A DNA stretch of 64,000 nt from Actinomadura sp. NAK00032 (GCF_013364275.1 NZ_CP054932.1:8184001-8248000), one strand, 5' to 3'; counted from the first letter of the stretch, positions 17,231 to 26,769 are shown. The notes: generated by a model from the letters alone, not told the origin. A program made the numbers and translations.

Positions 17231-18493
17231 ATGACCTACTCCAGCAGGCCCCCCGGAGCCGAGCCGCCGCCCGCCCACGAGCCGCCGCCCACCGGCGCGG
17301 CGGTGCCCCCCGCCCCCCGGGCGCCGGGCACGGCGGCCATGGCGCCGCCCGCGCCGGGCACCGCGCCGCCCGCCCCCGGCACGGCGGCGGGCCCTGGCGC
17401 GGGCACGGCCGCACCGGGGCAGGGCGAGCGCCCGCGTAAGCCGCGGGACCCCTTCTTCGACAACGCCAAGTACTTCGCGATCCTGCTGGTGGTGGCGGGC
17501 CACGTCATCGCCAACGTCCGGTCGGACGTCCCGATCGCGAAGGCGCTGTACCTGTTCATCTACATGTTCCACATGCCGCTGTTCATCGTGATCACCGGCT
17601 ACCTCTCCCGGAACTGGACGTTCTCCACCGGCAAGGCGCGCAAGCTCATCACCCACGTCGGCGTGCCGTACGTGGTGTTCGAGGTCGCGTACGAGATCTA
17701 CGCCTGGCTGGGCGAGGGCGGCGAGCTGACGATCAGCCTGCTGAAGCCGTACTGGCTGATGTGGTTCATGTGCGCCCTCTTCCTCTGGCGGCTGTCCACG
17801 CCGGTGTGGCAGCAGATCCGCTGGCCGCTGGGCATCGCCCTGCTCTTCGCGCTGCTGTCCTACATGAGCGATCTCGGCGGCACGTTCAACATCCACCGGG
17901 TGCTCGGGCTCCTCCCGCTGTACGTGCTCGGCCTCACGCTGAAGCCCGAGCACTTCGAGCTGCTCAAGAAGCCGATCGCCCGGCCGATCGGCGCGGCGGT
18001 GCTGGCCGGCGGGCTGGCCATGGCGTACTTCGCCAAGGACCGCATGACGGAGAGCTGGGTCTTCTGGAAGACCCCCTACGAGGACCTCGGTGTCAGCAAC
18101 GTCACCGGCACCGTGATGACGCTGGCGATGTTCAGCTGCGCGACGGTGCTGGTCGCGGCGTTCCTCGCGGTCGTCCCGCGCGGGCGGCACTGGTTCAGCG
18201 CGCTCGGTGCCACCACGCTCTACACGTACCTTTTGCACGGGTTCATCATTCGACTGCTGGACTACCTGGATTGGTGGGATTCCGCCTGGATGCACACCGT
18301 TCCGGGGACGATCATTCTCCTGGGCGCGTCCGCCGTGCTCGGCACCGTGCTGTGCAGCCCGCTGGTCGTGCGGTGCATGAGCTGGGCACTGGAACCCAAG
18401 ATGACCTGGGCCTTCACGTCCCTGCGCCGCCCCGCCGGGCGCGGAGCGGCCGGCAAGGGCGGCCGGCGGACGGCCGGACGCCCGGCCCGCTAG
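17231..18493 (+). CDS. Acyltransferase family 3 membrane protein
   Basis: A 420-aa protein. Residues 1-70 are a Pro/Ala/Gly-rich cytosolic tail. Then come about 10 helices of the acyltransferase_3 (OafA/NodX/WecH) type, starting FFDNAKYFAILLVVAGHVIA with the conserved His in the first helix, and FIYMFHMPLFIVITGYLSR, another family block. Such enzymes O-acetylate or O-succinylate cell-surface sugars using acyl-CoA. It follows the LCP gene by 13 bp, so the attached polymer is its likely substrate. The start ATG has only a weak ribosome site, consistent with coupling. Confidence 0.85.
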   Translation: MTYSSRPPGAEPPPAHEPPPTGAAVPPAPRAPGTAAMAPPAPGTAPPAPGTAAGPGAGTAAPGQGERPRKPRDPFFDNAKYFAILLVVAGHVIANVRSDVPIAKALYLFIYMFHMPLFIVITGYLSRNWTFSTGKARKLITHVGVPYVVFEVAYEIYAWLGEGGELTISLLKPYWLMWFMCALFLWRLSTPVWQQIRWPLGIALLFALLSYMSDLGGTFNIHRVLGLLPLYVLGLTLKPEHFELLKKPIARPIGAAVLAGGLAMAYFAKDRMTESWVFWKTPYEDLGVSNVTGTVMTLAMFSCATVLVAAFLAVVPRGRHWFSALGATTLYTYLLHGFIIRLLDYLDWWDSAWMHTVPGTIILLGASAVLGTVLCSPLVVRCMSWALEPKMTWAFTSLRRPAGRGAAGKGGRRTAGRPAR

Positions 18494-18669
18494 CCCGGCC
18501 CGCTAGCCCGACCCGCCGGCCGACCGGGCGGCGCTCTCCGCCGAGACGAATCTCGGCTTGTGCCATGTCGGATATCATCAACTCGGCCTTATCCGCCTCT
18601 TAATCCCGCAGTGAAGCGGATTTCACCACCCCGCCACATTTTGGCGCTCGTCCCCCAGGGGAGAACCGG

Positions 18670-21600
18670 TTGTCACCGCTGCTGAGCATCGTCGTCCCGT
18701 TCTACAACGTCGAGGCCTATCTGGAGGCCTGTCTGGAGTCCGTCGCCCAGCAGACCCTGAGCGACCTCGAAGTCGTCATGATCGATGACGGCTCCACCGA
18801 CGCGAGCGCGACGATCGCCAAGGAGTTCGAGACCCGCGACTCCCGCTTCCGGCTGGTCCGCCAGGAGAACCAGGGCCTCGGCCTGGCCCGCAACGCGGGG
18901 CTGCCGCACACCTCGGGCCGCTACCTCGCGTTCATCGACAGCGACGACATCATCCCCCGGTACGCCTTCGACCTGATGGTCGGCTCGCTGGAGGAGACCG
19001 GCTCCGACATCGCCTGCGGCGCCGTGCGGCGGATCGGCATCAACGGCCTGCAGCGGTCGGCCATGCACGACCGCATCTTCCCGATCGACCGCAAGGCGAC
19101 GCACGTCCGCGACTTCCCCGAGCTGCTGTGCGACCGGACCGCCTGGAACAAGGTCTTCCGCCGCGCCTTCTGGGACAAGCACGACTTCACGTTCCCCGCC
19201 GGCCTGTACGAGGACATCCCGGTGACGATCCCGGCGCACGTCCTCGCCTCCAAGGTGGACGTCCTGCGCGAGGTCGTCTACCACTGGCGCATCCGCGAGA
19301 CCGGCACCCGGTCGATCACGCAGCGCCGTACCGAGCCGGGCAACCTCGCCGACCGGATCCGCTCGGTCCGCGCCGCCTCCAGCTTCCTGGCGAAGAACGC
19401 GCCCGACCTGAAGGACGCCTACGACCGGTCGGCGCTCGCCGACGACATCCGGATCTACGTCAACGTCGTCGACCAGGGCGACGACGCCTACCGCGAGTCG
19501 TTCCTCGCGCTCGTCAACGAGTTCCTCGACGAGATCGACCTGAAGCTGCTCAACGACCTCACCGCCATCGACCGGCTGAAGTTCCACGCCGTCCGCGAGC
19601 GGCTGATGGACGAGCTGATCGACATCGTCTCGTTCGCCAAGAGCAACCCGATGCGGCACAGCGCGATCCAGCGGCAGGGCGGCGGCGACACCTGGTACGG
19701 CGACTACCCCTACCTCGGCGACCCGCGCTTCCCCGACCACCTCTACGCGCTGTCGGACGAGCTGAAGCTCCAGACCGGCGTCGACGAGATCATGTGGCAC
19801 AACGGGAAGCTGCGGATCGAGGGGCACGCCTACATCGACCGGATGGACGCCCCCGGCCCGGGCGACAGCACGATCGAGCTGGAGTTCCGCAAGCGGCGGG
19901 TGGTGCTGGTCCCGAAGATCCTGCGGCCGAAGCCGGAGCGGATCCGGCGGCCCGACGTCACCGCGCAGAGCGGCCAGGCCACCGCCTGCCACGACTGGTC
20001 CGGGTTCGCCGTGGAGATCGACCCCGCGCAGCTCGGGTCGAACGAGGGCACCTGGCACATCTTCGTCACGGTGACCACCCACGGCATCAAGCGCCGGGGC
20101 AGGCTCACCACGCCGCGCGGCGCGGGGCTGTGGCCGCCGGACCGCGAGGTCGCCCCCGGGATGCTGATCAAGCCCAAGTACACCCCGGCCAAGGAACTGA
20201 TCGTCGGCGTGCAGCCGGTCCGCGCCCTGGTGACCGACGTCAAGGTGGACGGGGAGCGGCTGCTGCTGTCCGGCCGGGTCCGGCAGGCCGACGCGGCCTT
20301 CGTGCGCAAGGGCGCGATCACCGCGGCCTACCGGCAGGGCACCACGACGGTGTCGTGGCCGATGACCGCGACGAACGACGCCCCCTCCGGGCACCTCGGC
20401 TTCACCGCCGTCGCCGACCTCCGGCAGCTCGCCGAGGGGCTGGGCTCCGGGAACGCGGCCGCCGCCGGCGCGGCCGTCACCGACAGCATCGAGTGGGACT
20501 TCTCCCTCACCGCCGGCGGCCAGGACAGGCTGCGGCTCGCCGTCGAGGCCGACCTGCTCGACCTGCGCGCCGACGTGGCCGGCCGCGAGTACGACGTCAT
20601 CGCCACCAACTACGGCAACCTCACGCTGGTGGAGCGCGCCCCCCGGCCCACGATCACCCATGTGGAGTGGCTGGACGGCACCACGATCCGGGTGGCCGGC
20701 ACCAGCGGCGACGAGGGCACCCGGCCGGACCGGCTGATCATGCGCCGGCGCCGCACCTCCGACGTCCACGAGGTCCCGCTCAGCTGGGACGGGCCCGCCT
20801 TCACCGCGCTGCTCAACGCCCGGCGCGAGAGCGGGTTCCCGCTGCCGACCGGCCGGTGGGACCTGTACGTCCCCGGCGCGCACGGCGAGATCAACATGGG
20901 CATCGACCGGGCGACGCGCCGGGCGCTGCCCGAGCCGCGGTTCGTGGGCGTGCACGAGCTGTCGCTGCAGTCCCACCGCGGCGACCTGCTCCACCTCTGG
21001 ATCCGGACGGCGCTGAGCGACGACGAGCGCGGCGCCTACGCGCAGCGCAGGCTGCAGCGGCACTACTACTCCTCCGCCAACACCGCGCCGCTGCGCGACC
21101 TGGTGGTGTTCGAGAGCTACTTCGGCCGCCAGTACTCCTGCAACCCGCGGGCCGTCTTCGAGGAGATGCAGCGGCGCGAGCCGGGCCTGGAGTACGTCTG
21201 GTTCACCGCCGAGGGCCAGTTCGACGTGCCCGAGGGCGCCCGGACGGTGCTGCGCGGCACCCGCGAGTACTACGAGCTGTCCGCGTCGGCGCGCATCGTC
21301 GTGAACAACTGCCTGCAGATGCAGGGCTACGGCAAGCGCCCCGGGCAGGTCTACCTCCAGACCTGGCACGGGACGCCGTACAAGCACATCGGCTACGACC
21401 TGGTGAAGAACGGCCGCATCGCGAGCAACACCACCAAGCTGAGCCGCTACGAGGAGGACGTCCCCCTCTGGGACCACCTCATCTCGCCGTCCGCGCACGT
21501 CACCGGCATGCTCCGGCAGGCGTTCCGGTACGAGGGCGACGTCCTGGAGGTCGGCTACCCGCGCAACGACCTGCTGTTCGCCCCCGACCGGGAGGAGCGG

Positions 21601-22170
21601 GCGCGGCGGGTGCGCGAGCGGCTCGGGGTCCCGCCGGGGCGCCGGGTCGCCCTCTACGTCCCGACGTGGCGCGAGGACATCTGGCTCACCCGCGGGCGGC
21701 AGGCCGAGCTGGTGCTGGACACGGCGCGCCTCGCCGCGGCCGTCGGCGACGACTACACGATCCTGGTGCGCCAGCACCACATGGTCGCCGACCGGACGGC
21801 CGGCATCGGCGGCGACGTCATCGACGTCACCCGCCACCCCGACATCACCGAGCTGTACCTGATCGCCGACGTGGTGATCACCGACTACTCCTCGGTGATG
21901 TTCGACTTCGCCGCCACCGGCCGGCCGATCCTGTTCTTCACCCCGGACCTGGAGTTCTACCAGGAGGAGCTGCGGGGCACCTACTTCGACCTCACCGCCG
22001 AGGCGCCCGGCCCGCTGCTGCGGGAGGTCGACGAGGTCGCCGGCGCGCTGCGCGACCTCGACGGCGTCACGTCGACCCACCTTCGCGCCTACACGGCGTT
22101 CCAGAACCGCTACTGTGCGATGGACGTCGGTCAGGCGGCCGCGCGGATCGCGGACCGGCTGCTGGGTTGA
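18670..22170 (+). CDS. Bifunctional GT2 glycosyltransferase / TagF-like glycerophosphotransferase
   Basis: A 1166-aa fusion. Residues 1-230 are a GT2 domain: SIVVPFYNVEAYLEACLESV, MIDDGSTDAS and the DxD-type FIDSDDIIP near residue 90. Residues about 350-780 hold repeated beta-sandwich-like segments I cannot name. Residues about 800-1160 match CDP-glycerol glycerophosphotransferases (TagF/TarL): LQTWHGTPYKHIG, LYVPTWRED, QHHM and ITDYSSVMFDFAATGRPILF. It would build a teichoic acid-like chain on the cytosolic membrane face, adding both a sugar and a polyol phosphate. TTG start with GGGGAGAA at good spacing. Confidence 0.88.
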   Translation: MSPLLSIVVPFYNVEAYLEACLESVAQQTLSDLEVVMIDDGSTDASATIAKEFETRDSRFRLVRQENQGLGLARNAGLPHTSGRYLAFIDSDDIIPRYAFDLMVGSLEETGSDIACGAVRRIGINGLQRSAMHDRIFPIDRKATHVRDFPELLCDRTAWNKVFRRAFWDKHDFTFPAGLYEDIPVTIPAHVLASKVDVLREVVYHWRIRETGTRSITQRRTEPGNLADRIRSVRAASSFLAKNAPDLKDAYDRSALADDIRIYVNVVDQGDDAYRESFLALVNEFLDEIDLKLLNDLTAIDRLKFHAVRERLMDELIDIVSFAKSNPMRHSAIQRQGGGDTWYGDYPYLGDPRFPDHLYALSDELKLQTGVDEIMWHNGKLRIEGHAYIDRMDAPGPGDSTIELEFRKRRVVLVPKILRPKPERIRRPDVTAQSGQATACHDWSGFAVEIDPAQLGSNEGTWHIFVTVTTHGIKRRGRLTTPRGAGLWPPDREVAPGMLIKPKYTPAKELIVGVQPVRALVTDVKVDGERLLLSGRVRQADAAFVRKGAITAAYRQGTTTVSWPMTATNDAPSGHLGFTAVADLRQLAEGLGSGNAAAAGAAVTDSIEWDFSLTAGGQDRLRLAVEADLLDLRADVAGREYDVIATNYGNLTLVERAPRPTITHVEWLDGTTIRVAGTSGDEGTRPDRLIMRRRRTSDVHEVPLSWDGPAFTALLNARRESGFPLPTGRWDLYVPGAHGEINMGIDRATRRALPEPRFVGVHELSLQSHRGDLLHLWIRTALSDDERGAYAQRRLQRHYYSSANTAPLRDLVVFESYFGRQYSCNPRAVFEEMQRREPGLEYVWFTAEGQFDVPEGARTVLRGTREYYELSASARIVVNNCLQMQGYGKRPGQVYLQTWHGTPYKHIGYDLVKNGRIASNTTKLSRYEEDVPLWDHLISPSAHVTGMLRQAFRYEGDVLEVGYPRNDLLFAPDREERARRVRERLGVPPGRRVALYVPTWREDIWLTRGRQAELVLDTARLAAAVGDDYTILVRQHHMVADRTAGIGGDVIDVTRHPDITELYLIADVVITDYSSVMFDFAATGRPILFFTPDLEFYQEELRGTYFDLTAEAPGPLLREVDEVAGALRDLDGVTSTHLRAYTAFQNRYCAMDVGQAAARIADRLLG

Positions 22171-22197
22171 CGATCATCGGTGACAAGTCGGCAACGA

Positions 22198-22256
22198 CGC
22201 GCCGGGCCCGCTGCCGGGAGGAGTAGATTCTCCCTTCGGGAGCGGGCCCGGGCGCG
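22198..22256 (+). promoter_or_regulatory. Nested hairpin, possible terminator or attenuator
   Basis: GCGCCGGGCCCGCT (22199-22212) pairs with the complement at 22241-22255, with one bulge. Inside, CTCCC-TTC-GGGAG and an alternative GGGAG/CTCCC pairing compete. No T-run follows. It lies 28 nt after the GT2-TagF gene and 87 nt before the CDP-alcohol transferase gene, so it may end or attenuate readthrough. Confidence 0.45.
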
Positions 22257-22342
22257 TCATCGTCCCTTGTCAGCGGCCGGTTCCGCGTCTGCCACCCCGC
22301 GGCCGGGGCCCGGTTCTCCCATCACGAAAGGACGGCTCTTCA

Positions 22343-23347
22343 ATGGCGGACTTCACGCTCGACGACGTCCGGCAACGGACGTACAAAGCGCGTGACGCAT
22401 GGTGGACGGTCCTGCTGGTCGACCCCCTCGCCGCGCGGCTGGTCAAGTTCACCGCCAACCGGACGCGCATCACTCCCAACCAGCTCACCGTCGGGGCACT
22501 GATCCTCGGCCTGGCCGCCGGCGCCTGCTTCGCCGTTGCCTCCCCGCTCTGGCTCGCCGTCGGCGCCCTGCTCTACCACCTGTCGTTCACGCTCGACTGC
22601 ATGGACGGCAAGATCGCCCGCCTCAAGGGCACCGGCTCGGTCTTCGGCGCCTGGCTGGACTACATCTTCGACCGCATCCGGGTCCTCGCCTGCGCGATCG
22701 CCCTCATGGCCGGCCTGTACCACGACACCGGGAACACCGCCTACATCTGGACCGCGCTCGCCGTCGTCTTCCTCGACATGCTGCGCTACATGGACGCCCT
22801 TGAGATCTACAAGGTGCGCAACCAGATGCGGTCGACGCTGCGCACCGCGCAGGAGCGGGCGCAGGAACTGCTGGACGAGGCCGCGCGGGCGGACGGCGGG
22901 CCGTCCGCGGCCGCCGCCGACGACCGGCTCCGCTCGGCGCAGGCCGACCTGGAGCCCTCCGAGGCCGACCTGGAGGACCAGGTCGTCGCGGAGAACCCGA
23001 ACGTCGCGCTGCAGCAGGGGTTCAACCAGCGGTTCCCGTGGTACGCGCGGATCCGCAACGTGCTGATGCGCGGCCGCATCCGCCCGCACCTGATCAGCGG
23101 CATCGAGTTCCAGATGGGCGTCTTCATCGTCGCGCCGCTCATCGCGGCGGTCGTCTCGGGCGCGGTGATCCCGGTGGTGGCGGTCAGCGCGGCCGGCATG
23201 CTCTTCTTCGAGTTCGTGATCATCTACAAGTTCTGGCTGTCCAGCCGGGACTACGGCCGCAAGCTCGCCGACGTGCAGGCGGTCATCGCCGAGCAGGAGG
23301 CCCGGTTTCCCGAGCGAGCGGCGATGACCGCCGGTCAGCAGGCCTGA
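22343..23347 (+). CDS. CDP-alcohol phosphatidyltransferase family protein
   Basis: A 334-aa membrane enzyme with the full CDP-AP motif: DCMDGKIAR, eight residues, then GAWLDYIFD, so all four Asp are present. About six helices flank an insertion (residues about 150-235) that is charged, probably coiled coil and unusual for the family. The reaction is transfer of a phospho-alcohol from a CDP-alcohol to an acceptor alcohol, releasing CMP. Placement after the GT2-TagF gene suggests a polymer-related substrate and not housekeeping phospholipid synthesis, but that is inference. ATG 22343 with AAAGGA upstream. Confidence 0.85.
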   Translation: MADFTLDDVRQRTYKARDAWWTVLLVDPLAARLVKFTANRTRITPNQLTVGALILGLAAGACFAVASPLWLAVGALLYHLSFTLDCMDGKIARLKGTGSVFGAWLDYIFDRIRVLACAIALMAGLYHDTGNTAYIWTALAVVFLDMLRYMDALEIYKVRNQMRSTLRTAQERAQELLDEAARADGGPSAAAADDRLRSAQADLEPSEADLEDQVVAENPNVALQQGFNQRFPWYARIRNVLMRGRIRPHLISGIEFQMGVFIVAPLIAAVVSGAVIPVVAVSAAGMLFFEFVIIYKFWLSSRDYGRKLADVQAVIAEQEARFPERAAMTAGQQA

Positions 23348-24915
23348 CCCGACAGCTCCGGATCCGCGGACGTCCCCTGGGAGCCCTTCCCGGGGGACGT
23401 CTCCTTTTCTCTGGCCTCGGGCTCGTTCGCGGGCTCGTCGTCGGGACCGGCCGCGTCCGGCTCCCCGTCCTCCACCGTCTCCTCGGGGGCGTCCTCGGCC
23501 TCGGGGACGGGCGGCCGGCGCGCGAAGGCCAGCCCGGCGGCGAGCGCGGCGAACGGGATCGCGGGCAGCACGTACCGGTAGTCGAAGTCGGCCGTCGCCG
23601 CCGGGACGACCAGCAGCGCGAGCCCGGTGCCGAAGGGCAGCAGGACGGCACCGCCGAACCGGCGGACCCGCAGCAGCACCCCGATCAGCCCGATCGCCAT
23701 CAGCCCGCCGAGCACCGGACCGCGCACGAAGTACCGGTCCTGGTAGTCGCGCACCCAGTCGCTGTACGGGCTGACAACGCGCGCCTGTGCCGTGTCGCCG
23801 CCGTAGGGGTAGGCGACCAGGGCGTCCCAGTCGCGCAGCGACGCGCCCAGCGGGAACTCGTACTCCTCGACCGTGCCGCGCGTCGGGTACTCGTGCCGCT
23901 CCCACTCGAACGCGCGGAAGGTGTCGCGCAGGACGGTGCCGAAGTAGTCGCCGGGCTGCTCGGTGATGGCCTTCTTCGCGAACTCGCCCGCCAGCTCGTT
24001 GGCCTGCGGGTCGCGGATCCCGTCGGGGTACTGGCGGAAGGGCGAGTCGGCCCCCCACAGCGCGGTGAAGGCCGGGGCGACGTCCTCGCGCGGCGGCAGG
24101 TGGTCGCGGCAGAAGCCGGCGATCTCCGGCTCCGGCTTGATGACGGCGCAGTCGGCGAAGTCGGCGGTGCGGCCGTACAGCCAGACGTTGCTGGTGTTGG
24201 TCATGGTGAACTCGCCGTGGACGGCGTTGAACCAGGACATGTAGGCCACGACCGGGATCGCGGCCGCCGCCACCGCCGCCGTGACGGCGCGCCAGCCGGC
24301 CCGGCGCACCACCATGCAGAACACCACGACCAGCAGCATCGGCAGCCCGACCGAGCGGACGAGCGCGCCGCAGGCGACCAGCAGGCCGGCCAGCGCCCCC
24401 GTCCACCAGCGCATCCGCACCCGCCACAGGACGACCGCGACGGCGGCGAACAGCAGGAACGTGAACAGCCCGTCGGCCATCACCAGGTGTTCCAGCTGGA
24501 TCTGGTAGGCGTCGTACAGGACCGGCACGGTGACCAGGGTCGCGATGATGCTGGCCGGCCACCGCCGGCGCCGCGCCCCGGCGCGGATGGCCCGCCACAC
24601 CAGGACGTAGACGAGCACGCCGGTGAGGAGGCCGAGCGCGTGCTGCGTCCACAGCACGACGGTGAAGCTGTGGAAGGGGCCCAGCCCCCACAGGAAGAGC
24701 GAGTACCCGCTCGGCCGGAGCACCGAGGGCGTCGGGTTGAGCGCGCCCTCCAGGTAGGAGTGCGAGTCCCCGAACCACAGGGGGGACGGGTAGCCCTCCA
24801 TCGTGACCCAGCGGACCGCGAACGCCCCCGCGAGGACGATCAGGAAGAGTCCGTGGGCGAGGAGTGCTCCTCCGGCGGCTCGCACCAGCACGGGCAATTT
24901 CGGACGCTGTCCCAT
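23335..24915 (-). CDS. Polytopic membrane protein, ArnT/PMT-like glycosyltransferase
   Basis: A 526-aa protein with about 9-10 helices. The first loop has WFGDSHSYLEGALNP, an acidic segment in the place of the GT-C catalytic Asp, and VLRPSGYSLFLW follows. This resembles dolichyl-phosphate mannosyltransferase-like (PMT_2) proteins of actinomycetes. The last ~70 residues are an acidic, disordered Glu/Pro tail. I start at ATG 24913-24915, behind GGGGAGACG; the open frame extends 26 codons further without a better start. The 3' end overlaps the convergent CDP-alcohol transferase gene by 13 bp and contains its terminator. Confidence 0.65.
   Translation of the reverse strand: MGQRPKLPVLVRAAGGALLAHGLFLIVLAGAFAVRWVTMEGYPSPLWFGDSHSYLEGALNPTPSVLRPSGYSLFLWGLGPFHSFTVVLWTQHALGLLTGVLVYVLVWRAIRAGARRRRWPASIIATLVTVPVLYDAYQIQLEHLVMADGLFTFLLFAAVAVVLWRVRMRWWTGALAGLLVACGALVRSVGLPMLLVVVFCMVVRRAGWRAVTAAVAAAAIPVVAYMSWFNAVHGEFTMTNTSNVWLYGRTADFADCAVIKPEPEIAGFCRDHLPPREDVAPAFTALWGADSPFRQYPDGIRDPQANELAGEFAKKAITEQPGDYFGTVLRDTFRAFEWERHEYPTRGTVEEYEFPLGASLRDWDALVAYPYGGDTAQARVVSPYSDWVRDYQDRYFVRGPVLGGLMAIGLIGVLLRVRRFGGAVLLPFGTGLALLVVPAATADFDYRYVLPAIPFAALAAGLAFARRPPVPEAEDAPEETVEDGEPDAAGPDDEPANEPEAREKETSPGKGSQGTSADPELSGQAC
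23370..23408 (+). terminator. Intrinsic terminator inside the 3' end of the convergent gene
   Basis: ACGTCCCC (23370-23377) pairs with GGGGACGT (23393-23400), with an inner GGGA/TCCC extension, followed by CTCCTTTTCT. It is a good rho-independent terminator for the plus-strand CDP-alcohol transferase gene that ends at 23347. It lies within codons of the opposing gene. Confidence 0.65.
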
Positions 24916-25091
24916 CGTCTCCCCGCCAGGGTGGCCTTGCGGCACCACGTTATGCCAACGGCCCGGACGCCCATGTCCGGTCCGGAAAATCACCTCGGAA
25001 TGGACGGGCGCCGCACGCGCGGCGGCCCATCCGGCCTTTCGTCCGGCCTCTTGCCGGGCCGTTCCAGTCCTTCGCGGTCAGCCCTTCGCGG

Positions 25092-26243
25092 TCAGCCCTT
25101 CGCGGCCTGGAGTTCGGCGAAGAGCCGCTCCCACATGTCGCCGATCACGTCGGGCCCGTACCGCGCCGCGGTCTTGCGGGCGCCGAGGGCGAGTTCGCTG
25201 CGCAGGTCCGCGTCCTCGATCACGCGGTTCAGCCCCTCGGCGAGCGCGTCGGTGTCGCCGGTGGGCACCAGCAGGCCGTCCTCGCCGGACGTCAGGATCT
25301 CGCGCGGCCCCACCGGGCAGTCGAAGCTCACCGCGGGCAGGCCGCAGTTCAGCGCCTCCAGCAGCACCATCCCGAAGCCCTCCGACCGCGAGCTCATCGC
25401 GAAGACCGACGCCTTGGCCAGCGCCTCGTCCACCTTGCTGGTCGGCCCCATCAGGAACACGTGGTTGTAGAGGTGCAGGTCGAGGATCATCTTGCGGAGC
25501 CGCTGCTCCTCCGCGCCGCTGCCGTAGATGCGCAGCGTCCAGTCGGGGTGCCGCTCGGCGACGGTCGCGAACGCCCGGATCATGTGGTCGAAGCCCTTGG
25601 CCCGGTCCAGCCGGCCGGCGGAGACCACCATCTTGCGGCTCAGGTCCGACTGCGGGACGTCCAGCGAGTGCAGCGGGTTCGGGATCCGCGCGATGCGGCC
25701 CATCCCCGGGAACGCCTCGGAGTAGGAGGCGTGGTCGGCCTCCGTCAGGGTGACCAGGGCGTCGAAGTCGGGGTAGGCGGAGTCGATCGCGGCCCGCCAC
25801 TCCTTGTTGTGCCAGGACAGGTGCGCGTGCTCCTGGACGACCCGCACCAGCCGGGGGTCGCTGAAGTGCTTGGCGATCAGCGTGATCGTCGGACGGGTGC
25901 AGACCAGGATGCCGTCGTCGACCGTCCGCAGGTACTCGATGAGGGCGTTGACGCGGGCGCGGCTCTCGGCCGTCGCCGCCATCTTCTCCGGGAAGAGCGC
26001 GTGCCAGGAGGTGTCCTCGGCGGCGGGGTCCTTCGGCGTGTGGTCGGTGCCGGGGCGGCCGTCCACGAGGGGCCGCAGGTGCACCCGCGGGTCGAGGTGG
26101 AACGGGACGTTCTCGCTCGACCGCCACATCGTGACGATGTGGACCTCATGGCCGCGCTCCACCATCGTGTTCGCCTGGGTGAAGATCGTGCGGACGGTCC
26201 CGCCGACCCCGTGGGCGTTGTAGAGCAGGTAGATGATTCGCAA
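25092..26243 (-). CDS. GT4-family glycosyltransferase
   Basis: A 383-aa GT-B enzyme. It opens LRIIYLLYNAHGVGGTVRTI, the glycine-rich acceptor-domain loop. The donor domain has VVSAGRLDRAKGFDHMIRAF and SSRSEGFGMVLLEALNCGLP, a clean E-x7-E motif, then CPVGPREILTSGEDGLLVP, often seen in GalNAc/GlcNAc alpha-transferases of envelope polymers. I choose TTG 26241-26243 because GAGGGGACC precedes it and it lies 7 bp after the previous stop; a GTG further upstream would overlap that gene. It acts in the cytosol. Confidence 0.85.
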   Translation of the reverse strand: MRIIYLLYNAHGVGGTVRTIFTQANTMVERGHEVHIVTMWRSSENVPFHLDPRVHLRPLVDGRPGTDHTPKDPAAEDTSWHALFPEKMAATAESRARVNALIEYLRTVDDGILVCTRPTITLIAKHFSDPRLVRVVQEHAHLSWHNKEWRAAIDSAYPDFDALVTLTEADHASYSEAFPGMGRIARIPNPLHSLDVPQSDLSRKMVVSAGRLDRAKGFDHMIRAFATVAERHPDWTLRIYGSGAEEQRLRKMILDLHLYNHVFLMGPTSKVDEALAKASVFAMSSRSEGFGMVLLEALNCGLPAVSFDCPVGPREILTSGEDGLLVPTGDTDALAEGLNRVIEDADLRSELALGARKTAARYGPDVIGDMWERLFAELQAAKG

Positions 26244-26250
26244 GGTCCCC

Positions 26251-26769
26251 TCACTGCTCCTTCGGGTCGCGCCGTGCGCAGCGGATCGAGAGGTGGTCAC
26301 CGTCGGTGTAGTAGGGACGGACGGCGACCTTCGCGGATCCCTCGACCGTCTGCTGCGGGAAGGTGACGATGCGCTTCTTGCCGGGCATGTCGTCGAGGTG
26401 GCGGCCCAGCCGGAGCGTCACGTCCCGCTCGTCGGCCACCGTGACGAGGTACAGGTCCCACAGCCGCTTCGGCGGCGCGTCGCGCGGGGCGAACATCCCG
26501 AGCGGGATCTCCACCTCGAAGCCGTTGCCGTCGGTCGTCGCCGGGATCGTGAGCACCGACGGGGACGGCGCCGCCCGCGTGATGGTGGCGCGGGCCCTGG
26601 CCAGCACCCGCCTGCCCAGCGAGGGGCGTGCGGCGCCCGGCTGCGGCCGGGACGCGAGCCTCAGCCGCCAGCGCGCTCCCACGGGCAAGGGCGGTGACTC
26701 GACGACTTCGCCTTTGATCAGAATGCGGCCGTCCCGGGGCCACACCTCGGAGATCTCCGCGTGCGCCAT
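26251..26769 (-). CDS. Hypothetical protein, probably beta-rich
   Basis: A 172-aa protein I do not recognise. It has no signal peptide or membrane helix and alternates short hydrophobic strands with charged turns (EVWPRDGRILIKGEVVE, then FEVEIPLGMF and LWDLYLVTVADERDVTLRLG). The block 'W-DLYL-V' also occurs in the middle part of the 1166-aa GT2-TagF protein (RWDLYVPG), so it may be a free-standing copy of that accessory domain. It is translated just before the GT4 gene (7 bp gap). ATG 26767-26769 follows GAAGGGGG; the open frame continues upstream with poorer starts. Confidence 0.6.
   Translation of the reverse strand: MAHAEISEVWPRDGRILIKGEVVESPPLPVGARWRLRLASRPQPGAARPSLGRRVLARARATITRAAPSPSVLTIPATTDGNGFEVEIPLGMFAPRDAPPKRLWDLYLVTVADERDVTLRLGRHLDDMPGKKRIVTFPQQTVEGSAKVAVRPYYTDGDHLSIRCARRDPKEQ

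Noticed and set aside
18673..22080. Open minus-strand frame of 1135 codons opposite the GT2-TagF gene
   Set aside because: Long antisense frames are expected in very GC-rich DNA. The product is low-complexity Val/Gly/Asp/Arg-rich, has no family features, and is fully opposed by a convincing gene.
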